NCBI GenBank assembly: GCA_008330645.1 | Contig: VLTN01000057.1 | Coordinates: 1-64,000 of the forward strand | Source: Cafeteria roenbergensis | Lineage: Eukaryota; Sar; Bigyra; Bicosoecida; Cafeteriaceae | Reading direction: 5' to 3' | Length of the DNA: 64,000 bases | Part shown: positions 1 through 8,487 of the stretch, piece after piece | Position numbering within the stretch: position 1 is the first letter of the stretch | Layout of the letters: each line of letters begins with the position of its first letter | Position numbers and translations under genes: made by a program | Notes under the pieces: generated by a model | What the model saw: the letters and a program-made list of their open reading frames with translations, nothing else | What the model was told of the DNA's origin: nothing | Databases searched by the model: none

Positions 1-16
1 CTAACCTAACCTAACC
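1..16. repeat. Possible telomeric repeat, TTAGG type
   Basis: The window opens with three CTAAC units plus one C, equal to CCTAA repeats, or TTAGG read towards the chromosome end. The orientation is right for a left telomere. Only three units are present, so this may be the last bases kept by an assembly. TTAGG is the arthropod-type telomere; here the surrounding genes are clearly protist, so the variant is notable if real. Confidence 0.55.
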
Positions 17-17
17 G

Positions 18-135
18 TGCGCGCTGGGCCGTCCGCTGGCTGTCGAGGCTGAACGAGGTCATCGCCAAGGGACTGGCGACCCAGCTGATCGGGCAGACGC
101 AGTACCTGCGGCAGCAGGTGGAGCGTATGCGGTGA
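18..135 (+). pseudogene. Truncated 3' end of an unknown coding sequence next to the telomere-like repeat
   Basis: Directly after the CCTAA units an open frame runs to a TGA at 133-135 and would encode about 38 residues ending LIGQTQYLRQQVERMR. There is no start codon. The last part (from 82) occurs again in the second subtelomeric repeat unit at 327-380, ending in the same stop. It looks like the broken end of a subtelomeric gene capped by telomere repeats. I do not recognise the family; the amphipathic, Gln/Arg-rich tail suggests a helix. Confidence 0.35.
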
Positions 136-571
136 GCAGGGGCGGCTGTGTGGTGACTCGAGGCAGTGTGATGGCAGGGATCTGGGATTTGAGACCTGGG
201 ATTGTGGGTTTGGCGCGGTTTGTGACTCATCGGTGATGGAGTTGCTGGATTGGTGATTGGTGAGTCTGTGAATCGAGTGTGTGGCATGGTTTTGCGAGCT
301 TTTGACCCCCCCCAACGATGTTCATTCAGCTGATCGGGCAGACGCAGTACCTGCGGCAGCAGGTGGAGCGTATGCGGTGAGCAGGGGCGGCTGAGTGGCG
401 ACTCGAGGCAGTGTGATGGGAGGGAGCTGGGATTTGAGACTTGGGATTGTGGGCTTCGCGCGGTTTGTGACTCATCGGTGATGGAGTTGCTGGATTGGTG
501 ATTGGTGAGTCTGTGAATCGAGTGTGTGGTATGGTTACGCGAGTTTTCGACCCCCCCCAACGATGTTCATT
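82..571. repeat. Two tandem 245-bp subtelomeric repeat units
   Basis: Unit 1 spans 82-326 and unit 2 spans 327-571. Both start CAGCTGATCGGGCAGACG and end in a CCCCCCCCAACGATGTTCATT-like stretch, with only scattered substitutions between them. Each carries the end of a short coding sequence, its stop, then about 190 bp of G/T-rich sequence. After unit 2 comes a run of T, then the last recognisable exon of the GST-like gene. Unequal exchange near a telomere is the simple explanation. Confidence 0.85.
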
Positions 572-586
572 TCTTTTTTTTTTAAC

Positions 587-1321
587 CTTGGACTCCATCA
601 CCGTGGGGCAGACGCGGAGCAGGTCGTCGAAGAGGCAGAAAGCGCTGTAGTCGGCAACGGTTGCCTCGGTGGTGCCTGCGATGAACTTGCCTCCGAGTCG
701 GGCCGCCGCGTTGTTGAGGTGGGCAATCTTGCCCCCGTTGCGAGCGGAGGCGTCGGTGTGGGTTGCCGCAAACTCGGCGCACTTGCCCTCTTCGCAGCCC
801 TCCGTATACACCAGCTTGAGGTAGGCCTGGCGCACGTCCTCGACGGCCTCAAGGAACATGTCCACCTGCGTCATCTCTGCCTCAGTGGCGCCACATGCAC
901 CGTGCTTGCGCCCGATGTGGCGCAGGATCGCTGCGAGGAGCGGGGCGCGCGCGTTGTCGCGGTCGGGAGAGGCGGGAAACGTGGGCGGGGGAGCCGTGGC
1001 GGAGAGCGCTGCTGCTGACACGGCGCGGGAAAGCGATGCGAGCTGCGGCTGCCTCTCCTGCGACCGTGGCGAAGGGAAGTCGACCTCACCGTTCATCTGC
1101 CCAAACTTGCCATCCTCGTCGGCGTATGCGGGCAGCTGCGTGAACGGCAGGCTGCCGTCGGCGATGCCCTCGGCCTTGATCTTGGGCCACGCGGCAAAGT
1201 CAACCACGTGGTTTTCAAAGTCCACGCCGAGGTCCGTGAGGGCAACCCGGATGGGCTCGCCCTTGCCGCGAATGGCAAAGTAGCGCACAACAGGCTTCGT
1301 GGCGGCGGGGGCAGCGGCCAT
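587..1321 (-). CDS. Glutathione S-transferase-like protein, 3' end apparently lost in subtelomeric repeat
   Basis: Exons 1090-1321 and 587-930 on the minus strand join in phase across a 159-bp intron (GTGAGG...CAG). The product starts MAAAPAATKPVVRYFAIRGKG, a classic GST thioredoxin-fold N-terminus with the catalytic-type Tyr near residue 14. The ELPxL-like stretch is FTQLPAY, and the junction restores QMNAILRHIGRKHG, matching the sigma/alpha-like SNAIxRYL segment. The second exon gives the all-helical C-domain up to PTVMESK. About 192 residues are present; such GSTs normally have some 200-210, so roughly the last 15-20 are missing. The exon meets a poly-A run (minus strand) at 574-583 and then the subtelomeric repeat, into which the frame stays open. 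The gene may be damaged, or may use an altered C-terminus. Confidence 0.8.
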
Positions 1322-1609
1322 GGCGGGGAGCAAACGCTTCCGGGGGCGAGCAAGTGTGCGCAAGGCCGCCGTCGCGCGTGCTCGGGCTTTGCAGAGCCAG
1401 GATGGGCGCGCCACTTGTTTGCAGCTGTGCCAACCGAGCGCAACTCTGGGGAGCTCGCCAAAAGCCGGCGATGCTCACCACGCGCGCTACCTCTCGAGCA
1501 GTTCTCGATGACGCAAAGGGCTGGGCTATGGGGCGACGCTGGCGCGTCTTGGCAGCTCGAGCGCGCTGCCGGGGCAGCCGGCATAGGTTAGGTCTGGCCT
1601 GCGGACTGA
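1322..1609. other. Spacer upstream of the GST-like gene with a short TTAGG-like stretch
   Basis: No coding signal is convincing. At 1583-1593 the sequence TAGGTTAGG holds nearly two TTAGG units, in the opposite orientation to those at the window start. This could be chance or a relic of telomere repair. The region must hold the promoter of the GST-like gene and the 3' end of the next minus-strand gene. Confidence 0.4.
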
Positions 1610-3322
1610 CTACCATTCGTCCGCAGGACTGGTGGCCTGCGGAGCTTGCACCACAGAGGCCATGCTGTCGTGCACCAGCAAGCCGGCGCCGGGGGCTCGA
1701 GGAACAGCCCGGCGGAACGCCCTCCACCAGAGGGCAGCGGCTGCAAGGCCCACAGCACAGAGCGTGGCGCCGGCCGCTGCAGCGCCGATGGCAGCCCCGT
1801 CCACAGGGGTCGACCCGCCCGGAGCGCCGGCGCTGGCGCTCGCCGCGGGGCTCTGCTGCGCCGCCGTCGGCGAGGCAGAGGGCAGGGCCGGCGCTGGGCT
1901 GGCCGAGGCTGCGACGGCCGGGGCAACGCGCACAGCGACCAGGCGCGCTCCAGTCCCGCCCTCGCACCCGCTGAGGAGCACGGCCACAACGCCTGCACCC
2001 AAGTCCTGGATGTCGGCCTGGCGGCACGGCGGGCCCCCGAGCGGCAGCGATGCCGGCGCCGGGGCGGCCCGGCGTCCTGGCGGTGCGGTCGGGTCCAGCG
2101 TGAGGGTCAGAACCCCGTACTGCCACGGCACGGCTGGCGGATCCAAGTCCGGGCTGGGCTGCTCCCAGGTGGTGAGGGCGGCGACAGTGGTGAGCGGGGC
2201 CACGGGACCTTGTGCGAACACGGCGCGGAGGCTGGACACGTTTGCTGGCGCGCTCTGTCCAGCCGCGGCGGTGAGGTCTGCCCCGCAGGCCTCCCACAGG
2301 GGCTCCCCGTCGGCCGTCCGGAGCAGCGTGAGGCACGCGGACTTGCGACCCCACACGCAGCCCAGGGCGCTCATTGCAAAGGCGGACACGCCGCGCCCAG
2401 AGTCGGCGCTGGCCTGGATGGAGCCGTTGCAGGGCGGCCACAGCGCGCGGGTCCAAGGCAGGCGAGTGCTTGGCAGCACAGGAAGGTCCCCGGCCGTGGC
2501 CGCGAAGGCGAAGGCATTATGGTCCCTGAACCCCGCCGAGACGGCGACGCCGGCCAGGGCGTTGGGGCCCTCCGGCGCGTCCAGCACGGCGGCGTGGTCC
2601 GCGTCGCTCCCGAACGGCTGGCTTACGTAGGACAGGGCGGGGCCGAAGAGCTCCGGGGGGGACCACACCCCCCCCTGCCGCAGCACGGGGCTCACCGACA
2701 GCCCCGCGAGCAGGATGCGCAGTCCCAGGGAGGGCGCGACCTCCGACGCCCACTCGTTCTTGAACAAGGCCCCGCCGCGAGTCAGCCCTGCAAGCACGTT
2801 GACACCGTGTAGCGGCATGCTGCACGCGAGCGTGGTCTCTGACGCGGCGGCGGGTCCGGCGGTGCCGGTGCAGTTGAGCGACTGCCAACCCGCCTGTATC
2901 TGCGCCGGGCTGTACTGCACCGCGGTGGGCTCCTGGCGGTCGTCATCGGGCCACGTGACCAGAAACGCCAGGTCACCCGCGCCCATGAGCAACGTGAGGC
3001 CGTCGTCCTCTTCGGTGCGGCCCATGGGCCCGAGCAGCTTGAAATCGCCGCCCGGACCAATGGTCACGTTGGGGCGCTTGGGACAGGGGCCGCCGGTGGC
3101 AGCCTCGATGCAAGCAAGCGTGCCGCCAGGCTGGGCCGCAAACGCATGCCCTGTGGCGCGGTCGGCAACGACGAAGGCGCCGTTGAGAGCTGCGTGCAGC
3201 TGCACGTCGAACAGCAGTTGCGGTGCCGCAGCTTCCTGGGCTGCGGTGCTGCATTGCCCGGCGAGCATGGCCAACGAAAGGGCCACGCGGAGTGCTTGCA
3301 AACAGTGCTTGTGCCAGGGCAT
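1610..3322 (-). CDS. Unknown type I membrane glycoprotein
   Basis: An uninterrupted 570-residue frame. The first ATG (3320-3322) gives MPWHKHCLQALRVALSLAMLAG, a good signal peptide with cleavage likely near residues 20-26. The large ectodomain carries N-glycosylation sequons (NVT, NCT, NGS, NVS) and paired cysteines. Near the C-terminus a Ser/Pro/Ala-rich stalk leads into one hydrophobic span (about residues 505-530, ending ALWW) followed by Arg residues and a cytoplasmic tail of about 35 residues. The topology is therefore N-out. I recognise no family; the spaced Trp and Gly residues could suit a beta-propeller, but this is a guess. Codon use matches the neighbours. Confidence 0.7.
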   Translation of the reverse strand: MPWHKHCLQALRVALSLAMLAGQCSTAAQEAAAPQLLFDVQLHAALNGAFVVADRATGHAFAAQPGGTLACIEAATGGPCPKRPNVTIGPGGDFKLLGPMGRTEEDDGLTLLMGAGDLAFLVTWPDDDRQEPTAVQYSPAQIQAGWQSLNCTGTAGPAAASETTLACSMPLHGVNVLAGLTRGGALFKNEWASEVAPSLGLRILLAGLSVSPVLRQGGVWSPPELFGPALSYVSQPFGSDADHAAVLDAPEGPNALAGVAVSAGFRDHNAFAFAATAGDLPVLPSTRLPWTRALWPPCNGSIQASADSGRGVSAFAMSALGCVWGRKSACLTLLRTADGEPLWEACGADLTAAAGQSAPANVSSLRAVFAQGPVAPLTTVAALTTWEQPSPDLDPPAVPWQYGVLTLTLDPTAPPGRRAAPAPASLPLGGPPCRQADIQDLGAGVVAVLLSGCEGGTGARLVAVRVAPAVAASASPAPALPSASPTAAQQSPAASASAGAPGGSTPVDGAAIGAAAAGATLCAVGLAAAALWWRAFRRAVPRAPGAGLLVHDSMASVVQAPQATSPADEW

Positions 3323-3623
3323 GGAGCCCTGGCGCCGCCGCGCGCTGGCCGGGATCAATTCGGCGAAGGCAAGTGCAAGCCTCGCGCTGACGGTCTTGTG
3401 CGAAAGCAGCTCTGCCAGCGGGCCAAGTTGCTGTCAGGTGTCGGGGCCGGGGCCGGTGGCGTCAGGACCAGGGAGGAGGGTCGGGGGGGGGGAAGGGGTT
3501 GGCCCGACCAAGGCCGTCGCCTGAGCAGTGGTTCTGGCCGGCTCGCGGGCCGCTGTCGGAGCGCGTCGGTCGCACACGCGCTGCGGGTTTATCTCGGTCG
3601 AGTATTGCAGCAGCTCGCCAGCC

Positions 3624-4492
3624 TTAACGTCGGCGGCCTGCCTCCAGCGCCCTGGCCGCGAGGCGGTGTGCCTTGTTCTGGGACCGCGGCACCCACTGCA
3701 CAGATGTCCTGCAGCCAGCTGCCTCCAGGGCGACCGCGGCGTCCATGGCCAGCCGCTTCGGCGAGTGAGCTTGGCTGCCGTCACAAGGCGCAACGGAAGC
3801 CGGCATGGTCGCGACTGCGGCGCATTGGGGCAGGGCGGGGAGCGGGGGCAACGGGGGGCGGGGAGGCGGGCAGAAACGTTGCGGCTGCCAGCAGAGGGGG
3901 GCGCGCGCAGCCGCTGTTGTGCGTGCGTACGCATGGCGGCTTTCCCGGCACCTCGCCCACTCACGCCCCCCCTCCCCCGGCGGCAGTCGCACGGCTGGCA
4001 ACCGCTCCGAGCTGGACGCGCAAATGCCAAACTATGGAAGCAACCGGAGTGTGGTTGCCCGCGGCAATGTCAGGGAGCCAGGGGGACCATCCGCGCTCGA
4101 GTCGCTGTAGCGGGCTCACGCTGCTTGGCAACGCTCTTGCTGTCCGTGAAGAGCACGAGGGACCCCAGCTCCAGCTGGCGAGCCAGCCGCATGCCCTCTG
4201 CTGCTGCAAGCCACTCGGCGCACGTTGATCCGCGGACGGCCTGCACTGGGCGGCGCAAGCGCAGGTGCAAGCCCGACGCTGCGCAGTCTAGTGCGACCCC
4301 GACGGCGCACCTCCACAGGCCCAACGCTGTGCCGTCTTGCGACCCCGCGGCGCCGTCAACGTACATGACCGCCGTCTCGCGGCCAGGTCCGGCGCTGGAC
4401 GCGCAGCGCGACGCCGCTTGCGCCTGCGACGCGAGTGATGGCAGCCTTGTCCGCAGCGAGTACACGCAGGCGACGGCCCCGGACCGGAGCAT
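3624..4492 (-). CDS. RNase H-like fold protein
   Basis: Exons 4120-4492 and 3624-3814 join in phase (donor GTGAGC, acceptor CAG) to give 187 residues. YVDGAAG (about residue 44) is the first acidic motif of the RNase HI fold, AEWLAAAEG supplies the conserved Glu, and FTDSKSVA the next Asp. After the junction comes VQWVPRSQNKAHRLAARAL, the usual C-terminal strand and helix, as in plant reverse-transcriptase-like RNase H domains. The last catalytic Asp is replaced by His (NKAHRLA, where families often have NxxAD), so activity is uncertain. The first 40 residues are Arg/Ala/Ser-rich with few acids and could be an organelle-targeting peptide. No reverse transcriptase or integrase lies next to it, so it appears to be a host gene. 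Confidence 0.7.
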
Positions 4493-4739
4493 GGCGCGGG
4501 GCGGGTGTGTGCCTCAGGGCCCGCAAAGCTCTCGCGGCCAGCACACGCCGGAACGCGCAGTCGCGCGATTGGCTTGCCGTCGCGCCCGACCCGGCTGCAG
4601 AGCCCGCACCCGCCGCTGCCGACAAGCGAGGCGGCCGAGCAACTGGCCGAGCGGCGCCGGGACCAAGCCGGACGCCGCGCCCGCGGCCGCCACACCTGCA
4701 GCACAGCAGTCGCGGAGGCCGAGCCGCGCCTGTCCCGCA
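4493..4739. promoter_or_regulatory. Divergent intergenic spacer, RNase H-like gene / eRF3
   Basis: 247 bp separate the two start codons, so both promoters must lie here or overlap the genes. It is very GC-rich with no TATA box visible. Confidence 0.5.
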
Positions 4740-7074
4740 ATGGACCCCAACGCCCCAGCGTTCGACCCCGACGCGGCCGAGTTTGTTCCGGACGGCTATG
4801 ACTTCGCCCCCGCGCCGGCGCCGGTTGCGGCCGCCCCTGCGCCCGCCCCAGGTGAGCGCTACGTCCCCGACCCGTCGCATCGGGCTTGACCGTGCCTCCT
4901 CCCCGGCCAAAGCGCGTGGCTTGCTGCGGGGCTGTCTCATTCGCGAAGCCGGGGGCGTCGGAACGGAATTGCCTGTTCCAGCGCCGCCAGGAGGCCAGTT
5001 TGCACGCCACCGGAGGAAAACACCAAGCCGTGCACGGCAGCCGGCTGGGAGGGCAGGCCGCGGAGCGCATCGGAGCGCGGACTTGTTCTGAGCAAGTCCG
5101 TCCTGCCCGCTGGGCGTGGGCAAGCGCGGCAGTGCTTGTCGGACGCCTTTTTTTGGTGGTGGTGCGCTTTGCGGTGTGCCTTTTTCCTCTGTGCCCCTCG
5201 TGCAAGCCTCGCGGGCGCATCCCCCCAACCCTCACCTACCTTGGTTTGCCCCCCGCATCTCCTGTGTGGGCGCCCGCAGCTGCTGGCGGTCTCTTTGCGG
5301 CGAGCCTTGCTGGCAAGCCCGCGACGGTAGACCCGCGTGAGTTTGCGCTGCTCTCCGCCGAGCCGGCCTCGAGCGCGCACGTCGGCCCTGAAGCTGGGTT
5401 CATCCTTGCCCCGCCTTGACTGCTGCCGTGTCTGCCCCCTGTGAGGTCGCTTCCGGCTTTTCCGCCGCAGACGCTGCCCGACTCGCGGCCATGGCCGCCG
5501 AGTTCTCCAAGCCGGCACCGGCGCCTGCGCCTGCAGCTGCGGCGCCAGCGCCCGCCGCCGCTGCCCCGGCCCCTGCACCGACCCCGGCCCCGGCCCCTGC
5601 CCCGACCCCGGCCCCAGCACCGGCCCCAGCCCCCAAGCCTGCGGCGGCCGCTCCCGCCCCGGCGCCCGCCGCCGCTGCCGCTGCCGCTGCCTCGTCCGCC
5701 GCGGACGCCGACGAGACGTCCAGCAGCCTCACTAAGGAGGAGGTTGACGCCAAGCTCGCCGAGTGCGACCCGCGCGACCACGTGAACGTGGTGTTCATGG
5801 GCCACGTTGACGCCGGCAAGAGCACGCTCTCAGGCAACATCCTCTACCTCACGGGCATGGTCGACCAGCGCACCATCGACAAGTTCACGCGCGAGGCCAA
5901 GGCCAAGAACCGCGAGTCGTGGTTCCTCGCCTACATCATGGACACCGACGAGCAGGAGCGCGAGAAGGGCAAGACTGTCGAGGTGGGCCGAGCCCCCTTT
6001 GAGACGGAGAACCGCCGCTTCACGGTGCTGGACGCGCCCGGGCACAAGAGCTTCGTGCCCAACATGATCCAGGGGGCCTCCCAGGCCGACATCGGGGTGC
6101 TGGTCATCTCGGCCCGCAAGGGCGAGTTCGAGGCCGGCTTCGACAAGGGCGGCCAGACGCGCGAGCACGCCCAGCTGGCCAAAACGCTCGGCGTGAAGGA
6201 GCTCATCGTGGCGGTGAACAAGATGGACGACCCCACCGTGGAGTGGGGCGAGGAGCGCTTCGACGAGATCAAGACGGCCCTGGCCCCCTTCCTCAAGCAG
6301 TCGGGCTTCAGCAAGAAGCGCATCCGCTACATCCCCATCAGCGGCCTCACCGGCGCCAACGTGAAGGAGCCGCTCGCCGCCGGGGTGGCCGACTGGTTCA
6401 GCGGCCCCACGCTGCTCCAGGCCTTCGAGGACGTGAAGATCCCGGGCCGCGACCCGTACAGCGCCCTTCGCATGCCCATTCTGGACCGCTTCAACGAGCG
6501 CGGCACCATCGCCATGGGCAAGGTAGAGGCGGGCATCCTCTTCGAGGGCCAGCGCATCATGGTCATGCCCCTGCGTGAGCGCTGCCGCGTGGACAAGATC
6601 TTCCTGGACGACGAGACGGAGATCTCCGTGGCCAAGCCCGGCGAGAACGTCCGCGTGCGCCTCAAGGGCGTCACCGACGACGACGTCATGAAGGGGTACG
6701 TGCTCTGCGAGCCCCACGCCCCCGTGCACGCGGTGACCAAGTTCCAGGCCCAGCTGATGCTCTCCAACCTCGACCACAAGGGCATCTTCACGGCCGGGTA
6801 CAAGGCCATCATGCACGTCCACACGGCTGACGAGGAGGTCACCTGCGACAAGATCATCGCGGAGCTGAACAAGAAGACTGGCGAGGTCAAGGGCCGCGTC
6901 AGGTTCGTCCGCGACGGCGACCTCTGCACCGCCGTCCTCTCGCTCACCCGCCGCACGTGCCTGGAAAAGTACGACGACCTCCAGCAGCTCGGCCGCTTCA
7001 CCCTGCGCGACGAGGGCCGCACCATCGCCGTCGGCAAGGTCATTGGGCTCCCCAAGAGCGAGCTCGAGGGATAA
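4740..7074 (+). CDS. eRF3: Eukaryotic peptide chain release factor GTP-binding subunit eRF3 (Sup35)
   Basis: eRF3 is the GTPase that works with eRF1 to end translation at stop codons. Exons 4740-4851 and 5471-7074 join in phase (intron 619 bp, GTGAGC...CAG), giving 571 residues. The N-terminus has a PAM2-like motif, FDPDAAEFVP (residues 8-17), expected to bind the MLLE domain of poly(A)-binding protein as in other eRF3s. An Ala/Pro repeat tract follows (about 50-125). The GTPase core has GHVDAGKST (from about 148), KGKTVEVG (which marks eRF3 rather than eEF1A), DAPGHKSFVP, NKMDD and SGLTGAN. Domains 2 and 3 follow and the protein ends in LGRFTLRDEGRTIAVGKV as expected. The assignment is secure. 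Confidence 0.97.
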
Positions 7075-8487
7075 GCGCCGCTAACCGCCCCGCCGTCGCT
7101 CCCGCGCGACTGGACGTCGCGCCAATGGCCACTCAGCACCACGGCGTCGCTTTCGCGCCGTGGCCGTGGTCCCGCCACCATGTAAATGCGCCACGGCCCC
7201 TTGCAGCTCTTGGCCGCCGCTTCTTCTGGCCGCCGGCGCTTCGCCTCCCCCCCGCTCCCTCCTCTCAGACCATCAGCCTTGCGTGTTCACTTTGGCAGCG
7301 GGCCAACAGTTCGCCTGCCGCACTTTCCCTGCAGCCCGCCTGCCACTCGCATCCGCCAGCTGAGCAAGCGACCGGCCTTCCGAGCACTCACGCAAGCGGT
7401 GCTTTCCGTGCCGGGTGTAGCGGTGCGTGCCCACCGTGCAACGCTCTGCCGGTGGCACTGCCATCGGCTGGATTGTGCGCCCGAGATCGCACCGGGGTTG
7501 TTGCTTCAATGCGTGCCGCCCAATTCTGAGCGGCAGAGGCCTCAGAAGGTCTTGTGAACCGAATGCAACGCGCGAGCAGGTTGTGATGCATTCAGCGACG
7601 GGAATGCACGCACGGCAAAGGGGATTCGCAGGCGGCCAGGCCGAACGCGGTGCTCTGGTTTCAAGCAAGGCAACGAGGCTTTGTTTCACCCCTCCAGCGA
7701 ACCAAGTTCTGTGTTGAGTTGTCCTGAGCTTCCCCCAGCTCCGATGCACGCGGCAGCAGACAAATCCCACGAAGCATGGGGGGTCCTGCATGTTGCGCCA
7801 GGGTACACCAACCCAAGCTAGCGTGCCACGCGAAGGCTCGCCGGCAACTCAAGTCCGATTGGTTCAATCGGCGAGCAACGCTCTCACAGACAGAGTCTTC
7901 GTGCGGCTAGGTCGGGTGTTGCGCTGCTTTGGCCACGGGTTGCTCTTCGAGCCGAAGGAGGTTGCGCGACACTCGCCGAGTTTGCGCGGAACACTGCATC
8001 ATAGGGGCGAAAAACTCGTGTCCCCATTCCACACACTCGACTCACAAGCTCATCAAAACCAGTCCACCAAATCCATCAAGACGTTTGCGCGGCATGCATT
8101 TCTCAGGTGGGAGGCCTGCGTGTTTTCCAAATGGCTGTCCAATCGACGAAATTTGCTATCCAAGCCAGCGCCACCTCCCGGCCGGGGAGGTGTGTGCGGT
8201 CATTGCCCATAGCCGACGATGCGGCCAGCCACGTTCCGCTGCCGTGGCCCATGAGCACAAGCACGAAGCGAGGCCCCGCCTTTTTTTCGCGCGTGGTTGT
8301 GTGAAAATGAGGCATGGGCCGGGGGAGTGCGATGCCGAACAGGGTCCGCAGCTGCGGCGTTTCGAGACACACACGCTCACACAAATGCACTCACAGCCTT
8401 CAGCTGCAGCTGCAGCTGCGGCTGCGACAGCGACGGGAGCGCAGGGAGGCAAGCCGGCAACCATCGGCAGCGGGTGGGTTGCGCAGG
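7075..8487. other. Convergent intergenic region between eRF3 and CDC48
   Basis: About 1.4 kb, visibly lower in GC than the genes. I see no coding frame with conserved content and no clover-leaf RNA. It must hold both 3' UTRs. An AC-rich stretch (about 8360-8402), GT-rich on the CDC48 strand, lies just downstream of the CDC48 stop. A small hairpin with a CCGATT/AATCGG stem lies near 7857-7873. Confidence 0.6.

Noticed and set aside
3624-4492. RNase H domain as part of a retroelement
   Set aside because: No reverse transcriptase, integrase, terminal repeats or poly-A flank; it has a normal intron and sits in a compact gene block.
5830-6822. A 330-residue antisense frame over eRF3
   Set aside because: Shadow frame of the GTPase core; no domain.
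7855-7875. Possible tRNA or terminator hairpin CCGATT...AATCGG
   Set aside because: The loop is five bases and no other arms fit; it is too small to mean much in a eukaryote.
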